Counted from the first letter of the stretch, positions 25,813 through 34,975 are shown. The stretch: DNA of 64,000 nucleotides from Streptomyces sp. NBC_00102 (GCF_026343115.1 NZ_JAPEMC010000002.1:186001-250000), one strand, 5' to 3'. Notes: generated by a model not told the origin, from the letters alone. Made by a program: numbers and translations.

Positions 25813-26630
25813 GCACCGTACCCACGCCCGCACCCGCGGTCGCGGCGCCGGGCGCCACCTCGCCCGCCCCGCTCACCGTCCGCGACGTCACCGTCAGGTT
25901 CGCCGGGCTGACCGCGCTCGACGCGGTCTCCTTCACCGTCGAACCTGGCAGCGTGCACGCGGTCATAGGTCCCAACGGGGCAGGGAAATCCACCACGTTC
26001 AACGTGCTCTCCGGCGTCTACCGGGCCACCTCCGGCACCGTCCACCTGGGGGACACCGAACTCACCGGGCTGCCCGCGCACCGGATCGCCGCCCTCGGCG
26101 TCGCGCGCACCTTCCAGAACCTCGCTCTCCCACCCCACGCCAGCGTCGCCGAGAGCCTCCTGCTGGGGCGGCACCGTCTGATGCGCTCCGGATTCCTCGC
26201 TGCCGGACTCCGCCTCCCGTCCGCCGTCCGGGAGGAGCGCCGCCACCTCGAACGGGTCCGTGAGATCGCCGAATTCATCGGTCTCGAAGCCGAGTTGGAC
26301 AGGCCTGCCGGTGCCTTGCCGTACGGCGCGCAGAAGCTGGTCGAACTCGGCCGGGCGCTCTGCATGGAGCCCGAGGTGCTGCTGCTGGACGAGCCCGTCG
26401 CCGGCATGACCGCCGAGGAACGCCGCCGAACGGCCGCCGTGGTGGCCGGAGTACGCGACAGCCTCGGCATCTCCATCGTGCTCGTCGAACACGACATGGG
26501 CGTGGTGATGCGGCTCGCGGACGCGGTGACCGTACTCGACTTCGGACGCAGGATCGCGGACGGCACCCCCACCGAGGTCCAGAACGACCCGGCCGTCGTC
26601 CGCGCCTACCTGGGAGAAGAACAACAGTGA
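25809..26630 (+). CDS. livG: Branched-chain-type ABC importer, ATP-binding protein (LivG-like)
   Basis: A 273-residue ABC ATPase with Walker A IGPNGAGKSTTFN, Q-loop VARTFQNLAL, signature LPYGAQKLVELGRAL (the Y-G-A-Q variant typical of LivG), Walker B VLLLDEPVAGM and H-loop VLVEHDMGVVM. About 22 Pro/Ala/Thr-rich residues precede the domain. The ATG at 25809 overlaps the livF stop (ATGA), which indicates translational coupling. Together with LivF it powers the permease pair encoded next. Confidence 0.92.
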   Translation: MSTVPTPAPAVAAPGATSPAPLTVRDVTVRFAGLTALDAVSFTVEPGSVHAVIGPNGAGKSTTFNVLSGVYRATSGTVHLGDTELTGLPAHRIAALGVARTFQNLALPPHASVAESLLLGRHRLMRSGFLAAGLRLPSAVREERRHLERVREIAEFIGLEAELDRPAGALPYGAQKLVELGRALCMEPEVLLLDEPVAGMTAEERRRTAAVVAGVRDSLGISIVLVEHDMGVVMRLADAVTVLDFGRRIADGTPTEVQNDPAVVRAYLGEEQQ

Positions 26631-27517
26631 CCACCTTCATCGAACTTCTCCTCGGCGGCCTCTCCATCGGCTCGGTCTACGCCCTCATCGCCCTCGGATT
26701 CGTCGTCATCTTCAAAGCCACCGAGGTCGTCAACTTCGCCCACGCCTCCCTGCTGCTCGCCGGCGGATACGTCACCGCGGTCCTCCACGACGACATCGGC
26801 TTCTGGCCCGCCCTCGCCGCGGGCATCGCGGGCGCGGCCGTCGTCGGAGCCGCCGTCGAGTTCCTCGTCATACGCCGCTACCGGGGCAGCGACCACAGCG
26901 TGCTGGCCATCGTCACCATCGGCGTCGACATCCTCCTCACCACCGAACTCACCCGGCGCATGGGCACGGACGTGATTCCGCTCGGCGACCCCTGGGGGAG
27001 CGGAGTCGTCACCGTCGGCGGGGTCACCCTCGCGCAGACCAGGATCGCCGCCTTCGTCGCCGCCGCGCTGCTCATCACCGTGTTCCTACTGGCGTTCCGC
27101 TTCACCTCCTGGGGCGTCTCGATGCGGGCCGTCGCCGAGAACCCGCAGACCGCCGCCCTCATGGGCATCAGGCTCGGCCGGGTCTCGCTCACCGCCTGGG
27201 CGGTGGCCGGAGCGCTCGCCGCCGTCGCCGCCCTCTTCCTCACCGTCTTCCCCACCCCCGGACTCGAACGGGCCACCTCGCTCGCCGCCCTCAAGGCGTT
27301 CCCCGCGGCGATCCTCGGCGGCCTCGACTCGACCACCGGAGCCCTCGCCGGCGGACTCCTCGTCGGCGTCACCGAGTCCTTCGCCACGGGCTACCAGAGC
27401 GATCTCTCCTTCCTCGGACGGGGAATCGGCGACCTCGCGCCCTACCTGGTGATGCTGATCGTCCTGCTGATCAGGCCCGCCGGACTCTTCGGCACGAAGG
27501 AGCCGGCCCGTGTCTGA
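26627..27517 (+). CDS. livH: Branched-chain-type ABC importer permease (LivH-like)
   Basis: A 296-residue permease with about eight membrane helices and the family N-terminus LLLGGLSIGSVYALIALGF. The coupling region facing the ATPases is in the central cytoplasmic loop (SWGVSMRAVAENPQTAALMG). It begins with GTG in a GTGA overlap with livG and ends 8 bases inside livM, so the whole cluster is translated as a tightly coupled operon. Confidence 0.92.
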   Translation: MTTFIELLLGGLSIGSVYALIALGFVVIFKATEVVNFAHASLLLAGGYVTAVLHDDIGFWPALAAGIAGAAVVGAAVEFLVIRRYRGSDHSVLAIVTIGVDILLTTELTRRMGTDVIPLGDPWGSGVVTVGGVTLAQTRIAAFVAAALLITVFLLAFRFTSWGVSMRAVAENPQTAALMGIRLGRVSLTAWAVAGALAAVAALFLTVFPTPGLERATSLAALKAFPAAILGGLDSTTGALAGGLLVGVTESFATGYQSDLSFLGRGIGDLAPYLVMLIVLLIRPAGLFGTKEPARV

Positions 27518-28649
27518 GACCACGCCCGAAGCCGCGCGCGACCTTGCGGCCACCCCGCCCACGCCCGGGACCGCGTCCACCCCGGCCCGTGCGTACCGGG
27601 AACGTCTCCGCAGCCCGCGCCCGTACCTCTGGCTCGCCGGATCGGTGCTGTTGCTGGTGTTCCCGTTCTACCTGGACCGCTTCTGGCTCCAGGCCGGGCT
27701 GTTCGCCATGGCCGCCGCCATCGGCGCGATCGGGATCAACCTGCTCACCGGCGCGACCGGACAACTCTCCATGGGACACGCCTTCTTCCTCGCCGTCGGC
27801 GCCTACGGATACAGCGTCCTGGCGGGGGAACCGGGCGACGAGAACGGTCACCACCTGACCGGACTCGGCCTGCCCACCTGGCTCGCGGCGATCCTCGCCG
27901 TGGCACTGGCCGGGCTGGCCGGCGGGATCTTCAGCCCGATCGCGGGCCGGCTGCGCGGCGCCTACCTCGGCATCGCCACCCTCGCGCTCATCTTCATCGG
28001 CCAGCACGTGCTGTTCAACGCGGGCTCGCTCACCGGCGGCTTCAACGGCCGCGCCGTGCCCCCGCTCTCCGTGTTCGGGTTCACCTTCGACGACTCCGAA
28101 CTCGTCGTCGCCGCCGTGCCGTTCGAGTCCTCCGAGAAGCTCTGGTACCTGGCCCTCGCCGCCCTCCTGGTCAGCGGCCTGTTCGCCCGCGGCGTGCTGC
28201 GCGGCAGACCGGGCCGGGCACTCAACGCCATCCGGGACCACCGGATCGCCGCAGGGGTGATGGGCGTCCCGGTGGCCCGGTACCGCGCCGGGGTGTTCGT
28301 CCTCTCGTCCATGTACGCGGGCCTGGCGGGCGTCCTGCTCGCCCTGGTGTTCCAGCGGACCGTCCCCGAGTACTTCGGCATGGTCCTCTCGCTCGAATAC
28401 CTCGCCATGATCGTCATCGGCGGTCTCGGCACCGTCGCGGGCGCCGTGGTCGGCGCCGCCTTCGTCTCCCTGCTCCCGCAGGTGCTCACCCACTACAGCG
28501 AGTCCCTCCCACTGGTCTCCGCCCCCGGTACGGGCGGAATCGCACCCGGTGAGGCGTCCCGCTATCTCTACGGCGCCGCGGTCGTCGCGGTGGTCCTGTT
28601 CATGCCCGGTGGCCTTACACGTCCGAAGAAAACAGGGGAGAAGAAATGA
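27510..28649 (+). CDS. livM: Branched-chain-type ABC importer permease (LivM-like)
   Basis: A 379-residue permease with about ten helices. It has the LivM signatures GAIGINLLTGATGQLSMGHA, YLGIATLALIFI and GRPGRALNAIRDHRIAAGVM (cytoplasmic coupling helix), and a C-terminal MPGGLTRPKKTGEKK tail. A 40-residue polar N-terminal stretch (TTPEAARDLAATPPTPG) precedes helix 1. The GTG at 27510 overlaps livH by 8 bases and the stop overlaps livK (ATGA). Confidence 0.92.
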   Translation: MSETTPEAARDLAATPPTPGTASTPARAYRERLRSPRPYLWLAGSVLLLVFPFYLDRFWLQAGLFAMAAAIGAIGINLLTGATGQLSMGHAFFLAVGAYGYSVLAGEPGDENGHHLTGLGLPTWLAAILAVALAGLAGGIFSPIAGRLRGAYLGIATLALIFIGQHVLFNAGSLTGGFNGRAVPPLSVFGFTFDDSELVVAAVPFESSEKLWYLALAALLVSGLFARGVLRGRPGRALNAIRDHRIAAGVMGVPVARYRAGVFVLSSMYAGLAGVLLALVFQRTVPEYFGMVLSLEYLAMIVIGGLGTVAGAVVGAAFVSLLPQVLTHYSESLPLVSAPGTGGIAPGEASRYLYGAAVVAVVLFMPGGLTRPKKTGEKK

Positions 28650-29896
28650 GAAAGCGTGTTCTTGGAGCCGTCGTCGCGGCTCTCGCCCTCACCCTCGCGG
28701 GGTGCAGCGGAAAAGCCACCGAAGGGAAGGACACCGAGACGGACAAGGGCGGAATCAAAACCGGCCAGGGGGTCACCGAATCGACCATCACCCTCGGCTC
28801 GCTGACCGACATGACCGGGGTGTACGCCTCGCTCGGCAAGAGCGTCACCCAGGCCCAGCAGCTCTGGGTGAAGCAGACCAACGCCGCGGGCGGCATCTGC
28901 GACCGCAAGATCGAGCTGACCGTGCGCGACCACGGTTACGACCCGCAGAAGGCCATCGCCGCCTACACCGAACTCGAACCCGAGGTCCTGGGCTTCACCC
29001 AGTTCATCGGCTCCCCGTTCGTCGCCGCCGTCGAGCAGCGCATCGACGGCCAGGACCACGGGGTGGTGCTGCCACAGGCATGGTCGGCCAACCTGCTCGG
29101 CTCCCCGTACGTCCGGGTCATCGGCGCCACGTACGACGTCGAGACGATCAACCTGATCGACTACCTGCTCACGGAGAAGCGGATCGCCAAGGGCGACAAG
29201 ATCGGCCAGGTGTACTTCGAGGGCGACTACGGCGAGAACGCGCTCGCCGGGGCGAAGTACGCGGCCCAGCAGGCGGGCCTCACCGTCGTCGAGCAGAAGA
29301 TCAAGCCCACCGACAACGACATGACCGCGCAGGTCTCCGCGCTCAAGCAGGCCGGAGTCAAGGCGATCGTCGTCAGCGCCGGCCCCCGCCAGGCCGCCTC
29401 GCTCGTCGGAGTCGCCGCGGCGACCGGCTTCAAGGTGCCGGTCGTCGGCAACAACTCCGCCTTCGCCCCGCAGCTGCTCGCGACCCCGGCCGGCCCCGCC
29501 CTGCTGGCCGACTACTACGTCGCCGCCTCCACCCTGCCCATCGGCGACCCGGGCGCCGGACCGTCGAAGCTGGCCGGGGAGTACGCGGCCGCGTACCCGA
29601 AGGACGGCCTCGACAACGGCGTCGTCGCCGGGTGGACCGCCGCCTCCGTCTACGGCGAGGCGCTGAAGAAGGCCTGCGACGCCAAGGACCTCACCCGCGA
29701 GGGCGTCGACAAGGCCCTGCTCACCATCAAGGGTTACGGCGGCGATTTCGGGATGTCCCACGACTTCACCGACCCGAAGGCGCCCTCCACCCGGCAGAGC
29801 GTGATCATGAAGCCCGACGCGAAGGCCCCGGGCGGCCTCAAGGTGGTCCGCCCGGCGGCGGTCTCGCCGGCGGCCGAGTCGTACACCGTGAAGTAG
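28646..29896 (+). CDS. ABC importer substrate-binding lipoprotein (LivK-like)
   Basis: A 416-residue extracytoplasmic binding protein. The lipoprotein signal peptide ends in LAGC (Cys20), and the mature chain has a two-lobe periplasmic-binding-protein type 1 fold starting ITLGSLTDMTGVYASLGKS. Later family markers are VGQVY-like KIGQVYFEGDYGENALAG and GWTAASVYGEALKKA. It captures the ligand for the LivFGHM-type transporter. The ligand is not predictable here; the binding lobes have no clear signature for leucine, amide or urea. It is last in the operon and is followed by a long hairpin. The divergent PucR-type gene is the likely regulator. Confidence 0.92.
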   Translation: MRKRVLGAVVAALALTLAGCSGKATEGKDTETDKGGIKTGQGVTESTITLGSLTDMTGVYASLGKSVTQAQQLWVKQTNAAGGICDRKIELTVRDHGYDPQKAIAAYTELEPEVLGFTQFIGSPFVAAVEQRIDGQDHGVVLPQAWSANLLGSPYVRVIGATYDVETINLIDYLLTEKRIAKGDKIGQVYFEGDYGENALAGAKYAAQQAGLTVVEQKIKPTDNDMTAQVSALKQAGVKAIVVSAGPRQAASLVGVAAATGFKVPVVGNNSAFAPQLLATPAGPALLADYYVAASTLPIGDPGAGPSKLAGEYAAAYPKDGLDNGVVAGWTAASVYGEALKKACDAKDLTREGVDKALLTIKGYGGDFGMSHDFTDPKAPSTRQSVIMKPDAKAPGGLKVVRPAAVSPAAESYTVK

Positions 29897-29930
29897 TCCG
29901 CTGTTCCGGGAAGCAGCGTGGAAGAGCGCA

Positions 29931-30000
29931 CAGAAGTCCGCGGCCCCCGGCTCGGCGCACGGCGGGGAGCCGTGTGCGAGCGGGGGGCCGCGGACTTCTG
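29931..30000. terminator. Long bidirectional terminator between livK-like gene and MFS gene
   Basis: A perfect 18-base stem (29931-29948 with 29983-30000) has a 34-base inner part that itself pairs partly (CTCGGCGCACGGC against GCCGTGTGCGAG), giving a very long hairpin between convergent operons. Confidence 0.85.
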
Positions 30001-30018
30001 GGGCCGGTTCTACGTCGG

Positions 30019-31467
30019 TTACCCGTTGACCTCGGCCCGCGCGGGCTTCGGGATCAGGAACGAGACCGCGAGAGCGATCACGATGAGCACGATCCCGGCG
30101 ATCATCGCGGTGGAGTAGCCGCTCGTCGAAGCGGCCGAGGACGGGTGGACCGCACTCTGGACGGCGTCCAGGACGACGAAGCTGAGGCCCGCGCCGAGGT
30201 TGAACGCACCCGCGTTCAGGCCCGGCAGGAAGCCCGGGTTGTCGTCGGGGGACAGGACGATGCCCAGCCCGTTGAGGATGATGTTGCCGATGCCCGCGTA
30301 GGCGATGCCGACCAGCAGGGAGCCGATCAGCAGCCAGGCGCGCGAACCGGTGTGCAGGGTGCCCGCGAGGACCGCGACGGATATCACGGAGCCGATCAGA
30401 CCGACCCGCAGGACGCGGCCGTAGCCCCAGGTGGCCGCGGCACGGCCGGCCAGCGGGCCCATCGCGAAACCGGCGAGGGCGTACGGGGTGAGCGTCCACC
30501 AGGCGGAGCCGGTGGCGGACATCCCCAGGCCGGCCGCGGCGTTCTGGGCGAAGGCGGGCACCAGACCGTTCATGACGGCGAAGACACCCGTCATGGTGAG
30601 CAGGGTGCAGGCCAGCAGCGACCAGGTGGCACGGCGCCGCAGGTGGTGCAGGGCGACCAGCGGATGGGCGGCCCGGCCCTCGTTGCGCCAGAACAGGGCG
30701 AAGGCGACGACCGCGACGACCGCCATGATCACGGCGTAGGCCCAGTTCGCGTCGGACAGCTTGCCCGCCTCGTCGAGCGCGAGAAGCAGGGTGCCGACCG
30801 AGACCGCGAGGAACAGGGTGCCCGGCCAGTCCATGCGGGTGTTGCCCGCGGTGGCCTTCGACTCGGGGGTCAGGGTGGCGACGAGTACGGCGCCGAGCGC
30901 GGCGACCACGGCCATGGTCCAGAAGACGGAGCCGAAGCCGAAGTGGTCGGTGAGCGAGCCGCCGGCCACGGAGTCGATGCCGGCGATGCCGCCGTTGACC
31001 GCGGTGATGACGCCGAGCAGGGTGCCGTACAACTTCGGCTCCCGGACCTCGTTGCGCAGCATGATCAGGCACAGCGGCACGACCGGCCCGCTGACGCCCT
31101 GGAGCACACGGCCGACGAAGAGCACCGGGACGTTGGTGGCCAGCGCGGAGATCACGCAGCCGACCACCATCAGCGCGAGCATGCCCGTCAGCACCCGGCG
31201 GCGGCCGATCAGGTCGCCCAGGCGCGGCAGGAACAGCGAGAAGACGGCCGCGGAGGTGAAGAACGCGGTCTGGGTGCTGCCGATGGACACCGACGTGGTG
31301 TGCAGCGACTCCGCCATGTCCGTCAACGCGGGGCTGAGCATGCTCGCGTTCAGCTGGAAGGCGAAACAGGCCACCAGCAGAGCGGCCATCAGCGCGCCGA
31401 CGCGTGCCGGACGGCCGTGGCCGTGGCCCTTCGAGTCGAGCGTGACGGGTGCGGTGGAGGCGGTCAC
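30019..31467 (-). CDS. MFS transporter, 14-helix type, in nucleoside operon
   Basis: A 482-residue transporter of the DHA2-like MFS branch with about 14 membrane segments. The motif-A loop is RLGDLIGRRRVLTGMLALM, and motif C-like glycines lie in NGGIAGIDSVAGGSL. The GTG start overlaps the nucleoside hydrolase stop by 4 bases, so the two genes are coupled. I infer that it imports nucleosides for the hydrolase, or exports a related compound; this MFS branch is better known for drug export, so the direction is uncertain. A LacI regulator and ribokinase are divergent from this operon. Confidence 0.87.
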   Translation of the reverse strand: MTASTAPVTLDSKGHGHGRPARVGALMAALLVACFAFQLNASMLSPALTDMAESLHTTSVSIGSTQTAFFTSAAVFSLFLPRLGDLIGRRRVLTGMLALMVVGCVISALATNVPVLFVGRVLQGVSGPVVPLCLIMLRNEVREPKLYGTLLGVITAVNGGIAGIDSVAGGSLTDHFGFGSVFWTMAVVAALGAVLVATLTPESKATAGNTRMDWPGTLFLAVSVGTLLLALDEAGKLSDANWAYAVIMAVVAVVAFALFWRNEGRAAHPLVALHHLRRRATWSLLACTLLTMTGVFAVMNGLVPAFAQNAAAGLGMSATGSAWWTLTPYALAGFAMGPLAGRAAATWGYGRVLRVGLIGSVISVAVLAGTLHTGSRAWLLIGSLLVGIAYAGIGNIILNGLGIVLSPDDNPGFLPGLNAGAFNLGAGLSFVVLDAVQSAVHPSSAASTSGYSTAMIAGIVLIVIALAVSFLIPKPARAEVNG

Positions 31468-32459
31468 GCCCGCTCACCCTCAGGGGCGGGAGCGGGCTTG
31501 TCGCCGTCGGGGTCGCCGCCCTCGCCGATGCGCTCCAGCGCGTCGACGACCAGGCCCCAGAAGCGGTCGCGGTCGAGCGTGACGGCGACCTGGGTGGGGC
31601 AGTCCTCGGGGGCCGGGCGGCGGAAGTCCGCGACGGTCATGCCGAGGGTGAGCGAACCGTGCAGCTCGATGTCGACCGGAACCCTGCGCGTGGTCATCAC
31701 GTCGGGGTCGATGACGTACGCCACGGCGCACGGGTCGTGCACCGGCGGGTGCTCGAAGCCCTGCGCCTCCAGGTACATGTCGCCGAAGAAGTCCAGCAGC
31801 TCGCCGACGAACCGGGCCGGGCGGGTGCCGACGGCGGCGATCCGCTCGCGTACCTCCGGGGTGGCCAGCGCCTGGTGGGTCAGGTCCAGGCCCACCATGG
31901 TGACCGGCCAGCCCGCGTTGAAGACGATGTGCGCGGCCTCGGGGTCGATGATGATGTTGAACTCGGCGACCGCGCTCCAGTTGCCCTCGTGGTAGCCGCC
32001 GCCCATCAGGACGACCTCGCGGACCCGCTCCGCGATGCGCGGTTCCTTGCGGACCGCCATGGCGATGTTGGTCAGTCCCGCGGTCGGCACGATCGTGATC
32101 TCGCCGGGCTCGTGCGACATGACGAGGTCGATGATCAGGTCCACCGCGTGCCGGGGATCCAGCTCGGTCCGGGGCTCGGGCAGCACCGGTCCGTCCAGGC
32201 CGGACTCGCCGTGGATGTCGGGGGCCGTCTCGATCTCGCGGACCAGGGGGCGGGGGTTGCCCGCAGCGAACGGCACACCCGTGATGCCGGCGATCCGCGC
32301 CACCGACAGGGCGTTGCGAGTCACCTTCTCCAGCGTCTGGTTGCCGACCACCGTGGTCACGCCGACCAGCTCCACGCCCGGGCTGCCGTGGGCCAGCAGC
32401 ATGGCGATCGCGTCGTCGTGTCCGGGATCGCAATCGAGGATGATCTTCCTGGTCAACAT
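31464..32459 (-). CDS. Inosine-uridine-type nucleoside hydrolase
   Basis: A 331-residue Ca2+-dependent nucleoside N-ribohydrolase. It has the defining Asp cluster DCDPGHDDAIAMLLA near residues 9-23, then VGNQTLEKVTRNAL, VPTAGLTNIAMAV, VLMGGGYHEGNWSAVAEFNI and, near the C-terminus, PPVHDPCAVAYVIDP. It cleaves the N-glycosidic bond to free base and ribose. The ATG at 32459 has an AAAGGGG ribosome site. It is first in the operon with the MFS gene and divergent from lacI-rbsK. Ribose from this reaction would be phosphorylated by that ribokinase, which makes the four genes a nucleoside scavenging unit. Confidence 0.95.
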   Translation of the reverse strand: MLTRKIILDCDPGHDDAIAMLLAHGSPGVELVGVTTVVGNQTLEKVTRNALSVARIAGITGVPFAAGNPRPLVREIETAPDIHGESGLDGPVLPEPRTELDPRHAVDLIIDLVMSHEPGEITIVPTAGLTNIAMAVRKEPRIAERVREVVLMGGGYHEGNWSAVAEFNIIIDPEAAHIVFNAGWPVTMVGLDLTHQALATPEVRERIAAVGTRPARFVGELLDFFGDMYLEAQGFEHPPVHDPCAVAYVIDPDVMTTRRVPVDIELHGSLTLGMTVADFRRPAPEDCPTQVAVTLDRDRFWGLVVDALERIGEGGDPDGDKPAPAPEGERA

Positions 32460-32708
32460 GAGCCCCTTTGCTCGGCTGTGACGGTGTGCGGATGCGCGCC
32501 GGACGGACCGGCGGCAGAACCTTGGGAACGACTCCCCGCCCGTCCCGTGAACCGGGACCCGGCAGTGCCGACGGCACGGGTCGGCGCCGCGGAGCGGGAC
32601 GACGGGTGCGCGCGGCCGGCTCGGCAGGTCGCCGGAGCCGGGTCGGCGGGTCCGCGCCGCCCTCCGGGAGGACGGCACGTGTGCCCGGGCCACAACGTCG
32701 GGAGGACG

Positions 32709-32759
32709 TTGGGAAATCGTTCTCCCAAGAGATTGCTCAACCTCGCCCCGAATTGTCAA
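32709..32759 (-). promoter_or_regulatory. Promoter and LacI-type operator of the nucleoside hydrolase operon
   Basis: On the minus strand, -35 TTGACA (32759-32754) and -10 CAATCT (32735-32730) are 18 bases apart. One base further downstream lies a 20-base CG-centred pseudopalindrome, TTGGGAAATCGTTCTCCCAA on the plus strand (32709-32728), in which 8 of 10 positions pair. Position and symmetry fit LacI-family repression of initiation. Confidence 0.7.
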
Positions 32760-32840
32760 TGCATGAGGCACGCATCACAGTCGACCCTGGTCAGAGCGGT
32801 GCTGAGGTCTTTTCAACAGCCCTTCTCCCAGGCATTTTCG

Positions 32841-32860
32841 AGTGATAACGTTTGCCCTCG
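32841..32860. promoter_or_regulatory. Second LacI-type operator, upstream of lacI
   Basis: GAGTGATAACGTTTGCCCTC is a second CG-centred pseudopalindrome with 7 of 10 positions paired, 57 bases before the lacI start. Its centre is 132 bp from the first operator, which would permit looping and autoregulation. The rest of 32460-32916 shows no gene. Confidence 0.55.
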
Positions 32861-32916
32861 TCAAGGATGACGGGGTTCGCCGCTGTGCGGGCCGTGGCGA
32901 GCAAGGAGGCTGCCCG

Positions 32917-34065
32917 GTGGGTGAGGTGACCCTCAAGGACGTCGCGGCCCTGTCCGGTTGTTCGGTGGCGACGGTCTCCCGCGTCATGGCGGGCACACGG
33001 CCGGTCGGCGAGGAGATCGCGGCCCGGGTACGGGCTGCGGCCGAGACCCTGGGCTACGTGCCCAACCAGGTCGCGCGCTCCCTGCGCAGCCGGTCCACCG
33101 GCACCGTCGGCCTGGTACTGCCCCAGATCACCAACCCGTTCTACCCGTCACTGGTGCGGGAGCTCACGTACGCCCTGCACGACGTCGGGCGGGCGGCACT
33201 GCTCGCCGACTGCGACGACGACCCCGGCGTGGAAGCCGGCCGGATCGCCGACCTCCTGGGCCGACGGGTCGACGCCATGCTGGTGGTCCCCGTCGACGAG
33301 CACCTCAGCCGGGCCGCGGTGGCCGACGCGGCGGGCAAGGTCCCGCTGGTGCTGCTCGACCGCGGCTGCGGCCCCGGCGTCGCGGACCTGGTCGCGGTCG
33401 ACAACACCGCGGGCATCGCCCTGGTCCTGGACCACCTGGCGGCCACCGGCAGGCGCCGGCCCTGTTTCATCGGCGCCGCGGGCACCGATTCGGCCGCGGC
33501 CGAGCGCCGGGCCGCCTTCGAGGCGAGCGTCGGAGCCCGCTTCCCCGGAGGCGAGCGGGCCCCGGTCGAACTCGGGGACTTCTCCGTCGCCTGGGGCCGG
33601 GAGGCCGTCGACCGGCTGTGGCCGTACCGCCCCGACGCCGTGGTCTGCGCCAACGACCTGATCGCCATCGGGGCGCTGCAACGCCTGCGCGAACTGGGCG
33701 CCGACGTGCCCGGCGAGGTCGCCGTGACGGGCTTTGACGACGTACCGATGGCCTCGCTCACCGCCCCCGGGCTGACCACCGTCCGTCAGCCGGTCCACGA
33801 ACTCGCCGCCGAGGCCGTCGCGTTACTGGCCAGGAGACTGGACGCCGACCGCGCGGGCGGCCCGGCCCAGGCGCGTACCCCAGGCGTCCGCAAGGTGCGC
33901 ACGCTGCGACTCGCCCCGGAGCTGGCCGTCCGTACCTCCAGCGTTCCGTCGGCCGCCGGGACGCCCCCGCCGCGCCCGGCCGGCCGCGCCGCGGCACCGG
34001 ACTCCCGCCCGGTGACCCCCGTGCCCCCGCAGCGGCCCCGTGACCGCAATGACCCAACACCGTGA
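32917..34065 (+). CDS. LacI family transcriptional regulator of nucleoside/ribose use
   Basis: A 382-residue LacI protein. The HTH at the N-terminus is VTLKDVAALSGCSVATVSRV, with hinge helix PNQVARSLRSRSTGTVGLVL. The effector domain includes QITNPFYPSLVREL, DAVVCANDLIAIGALQ and GFDDVPMASLTAPGLTTV. A Pro/Arg-rich 40-residue tail is added. The open frame begins earlier, but the GTG at 32917 with AAGGAGG 7 bases upstream is best. Codon 303 (33823-33825) is TTA, which in Streptomyces requires the bldA tRNA. Ribokinase follows 10 bases later. The likely effector is ribose, a nucleoside or a phosphorylated derivative. Confidence 0.92.
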   Translation: MGEVTLKDVAALSGCSVATVSRVMAGTRPVGEEIAARVRAAAETLGYVPNQVARSLRSRSTGTVGLVLPQITNPFYPSLVRELTYALHDVGRAALLADCDDDPGVEAGRIADLLGRRVDAMLVVPVDEHLSRAAVADAAGKVPLVLLDRGCGPGVADLVAVDNTAGIALVLDHLAATGRRRPCFIGAAGTDSAAAERRAAFEASVGARFPGGERAPVELGDFSVAWGREAVDRLWPYRPDAVVCANDLIAIGALQRLRELGADVPGEVAVTGFDDVPMASLTAPGLTTVRQPVHELAAEAVALLARRLDADRAGGPAQARTPGVRKVRTLRLAPELAVRTSSVPSAAGTPPPRPAGRAAAPDSRPVTPVPPQRPRDRNDPTP

Positions 34066-34075
34066 GGAACCAGCA

Positions 34076-34975
34076 GTGATCGCCGTCGTCGGAAGCCTGA
34101 ATCTCGACCTTGTCGCCCCCGTGCCGCGGCACCCCGTGCCCGGGGAGACCGTGCTGGGCGGGGACATCGCCCAGCACCCCGGCGGGAAGGGCGCCAACCA
34201 GGCTGTCGCCGTGGCCCGCCTCGGCGCCGAGGTCTCCTTCGTCGGCCGGGTCGGCGACGACGACGCGGCCCGGGTGATGACGGACGCGGTGGGCGGCCAG
34301 GGCGTCGACATCACGCATGTGCGCACCACCCCCGGCACCGCCACCGGCCGGGCGATGATCGCCGTCTCCCCGGCCGGGGAGAACAGCATCATCGTCAGCC
34401 CCGGAGCCAACTCCCGGCTCGGCGCCGCCGACTGCGAGGCCGCCGCCGACGTGCTGCGCCGGGCGGCCGTCACCGTCCTCCAGCAGGAGGTCCCGGACGA
34501 GGCCAACCACGCCGCCGCCCGCCTCGCCGGCGGTACGGTGCTGTACAACCCCGCGCCCGTGACACCGGGCACCACTCCGCCCCCGTACGTCGACCTGCTC
34601 GTGCCCAACCGCACCGAGCTGGCCGCGCTCACCGGTACGGACGTCCCGCGCACCACCGACGAGGTCGTCGCGGCCGCCCGGCGGCTGCGGGGAGCCGGCG
34701 CGGTCGTCGTCACCCTCGGTGGCGACGGTGTCCTGCTGCTGGAAGGCACCGCGCACCTGCACCTGCCCGCCTTCCGCGTCGACCCGAAGGACACCACCGC
34801 GGCCGGGGACTGCTTCTGCGGCGCGCTGGCGGTCGGGCTCTCCGAGGGCCGCCCGCTCGCGGAGGCCGTCCGCTGGGCCTCGGCCGCCGCCGCGCTGAGC
34901 ACCACACGAGCGGGAGCCCAGTCCTCCCTCCCGGCACGGGACGAGGTCGAGGAGTTCCTGAGCCGCCAGAAGTGA
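34076..34975 (+). CDS. rbsK: Ribokinase
   Basis: A 299-residue PfkB-family sugar kinase. It starts VIAVVGSLNLDLVAPVPRHP, with the N-terminal PfkB signature HPGGKGANQAVAVARLGAEV and the C-terminal signature DTTAAGDCFCGAL, whose Asp is the catalytic base. It phosphorylates ribose to ribose 5-phosphate. The GTG at 34076 with GAGG at 34064-34067 is preferred over earlier in-frame starts that would overlap lacI. It forms an operon with lacI and completes the nucleoside hydrolase/transporter/kinase module. Confidence 0.93.
   Translation: MIAVVGSLNLDLVAPVPRHPVPGETVLGGDIAQHPGGKGANQAVAVARLGAEVSFVGRVGDDDAARVMTDAVGGQGVDITHVRTTPGTATGRAMIAVSPAGENSIIVSPGANSRLGAADCEAAADVLRRAAVTVLQQEVPDEANHAAARLAGGTVLYNPAPVTPGTTPPPYVDLLVPNRTELAALTGTDVPRTTDEVVAAARRLRGAGAVVVTLGGDGVLLLEGTAHLHLPAFRVDPKDTTAAGDCFCGALAVGLSEGRPLAEAVRWASAAAALSTTRAGAQSSLPARDEVEEFLSRQK

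Noticed and set aside
28549..31995. Very long open frames opposite or out of frame with real genes (for example 28549-31995 plus, 28568-31477 minus, 40604-44083 plus).
   Set aside because: They are shadow frames produced by high GC: Arg/Pro/Gly-rich, no family motifs, and overlapping well-identified genes for their full length.
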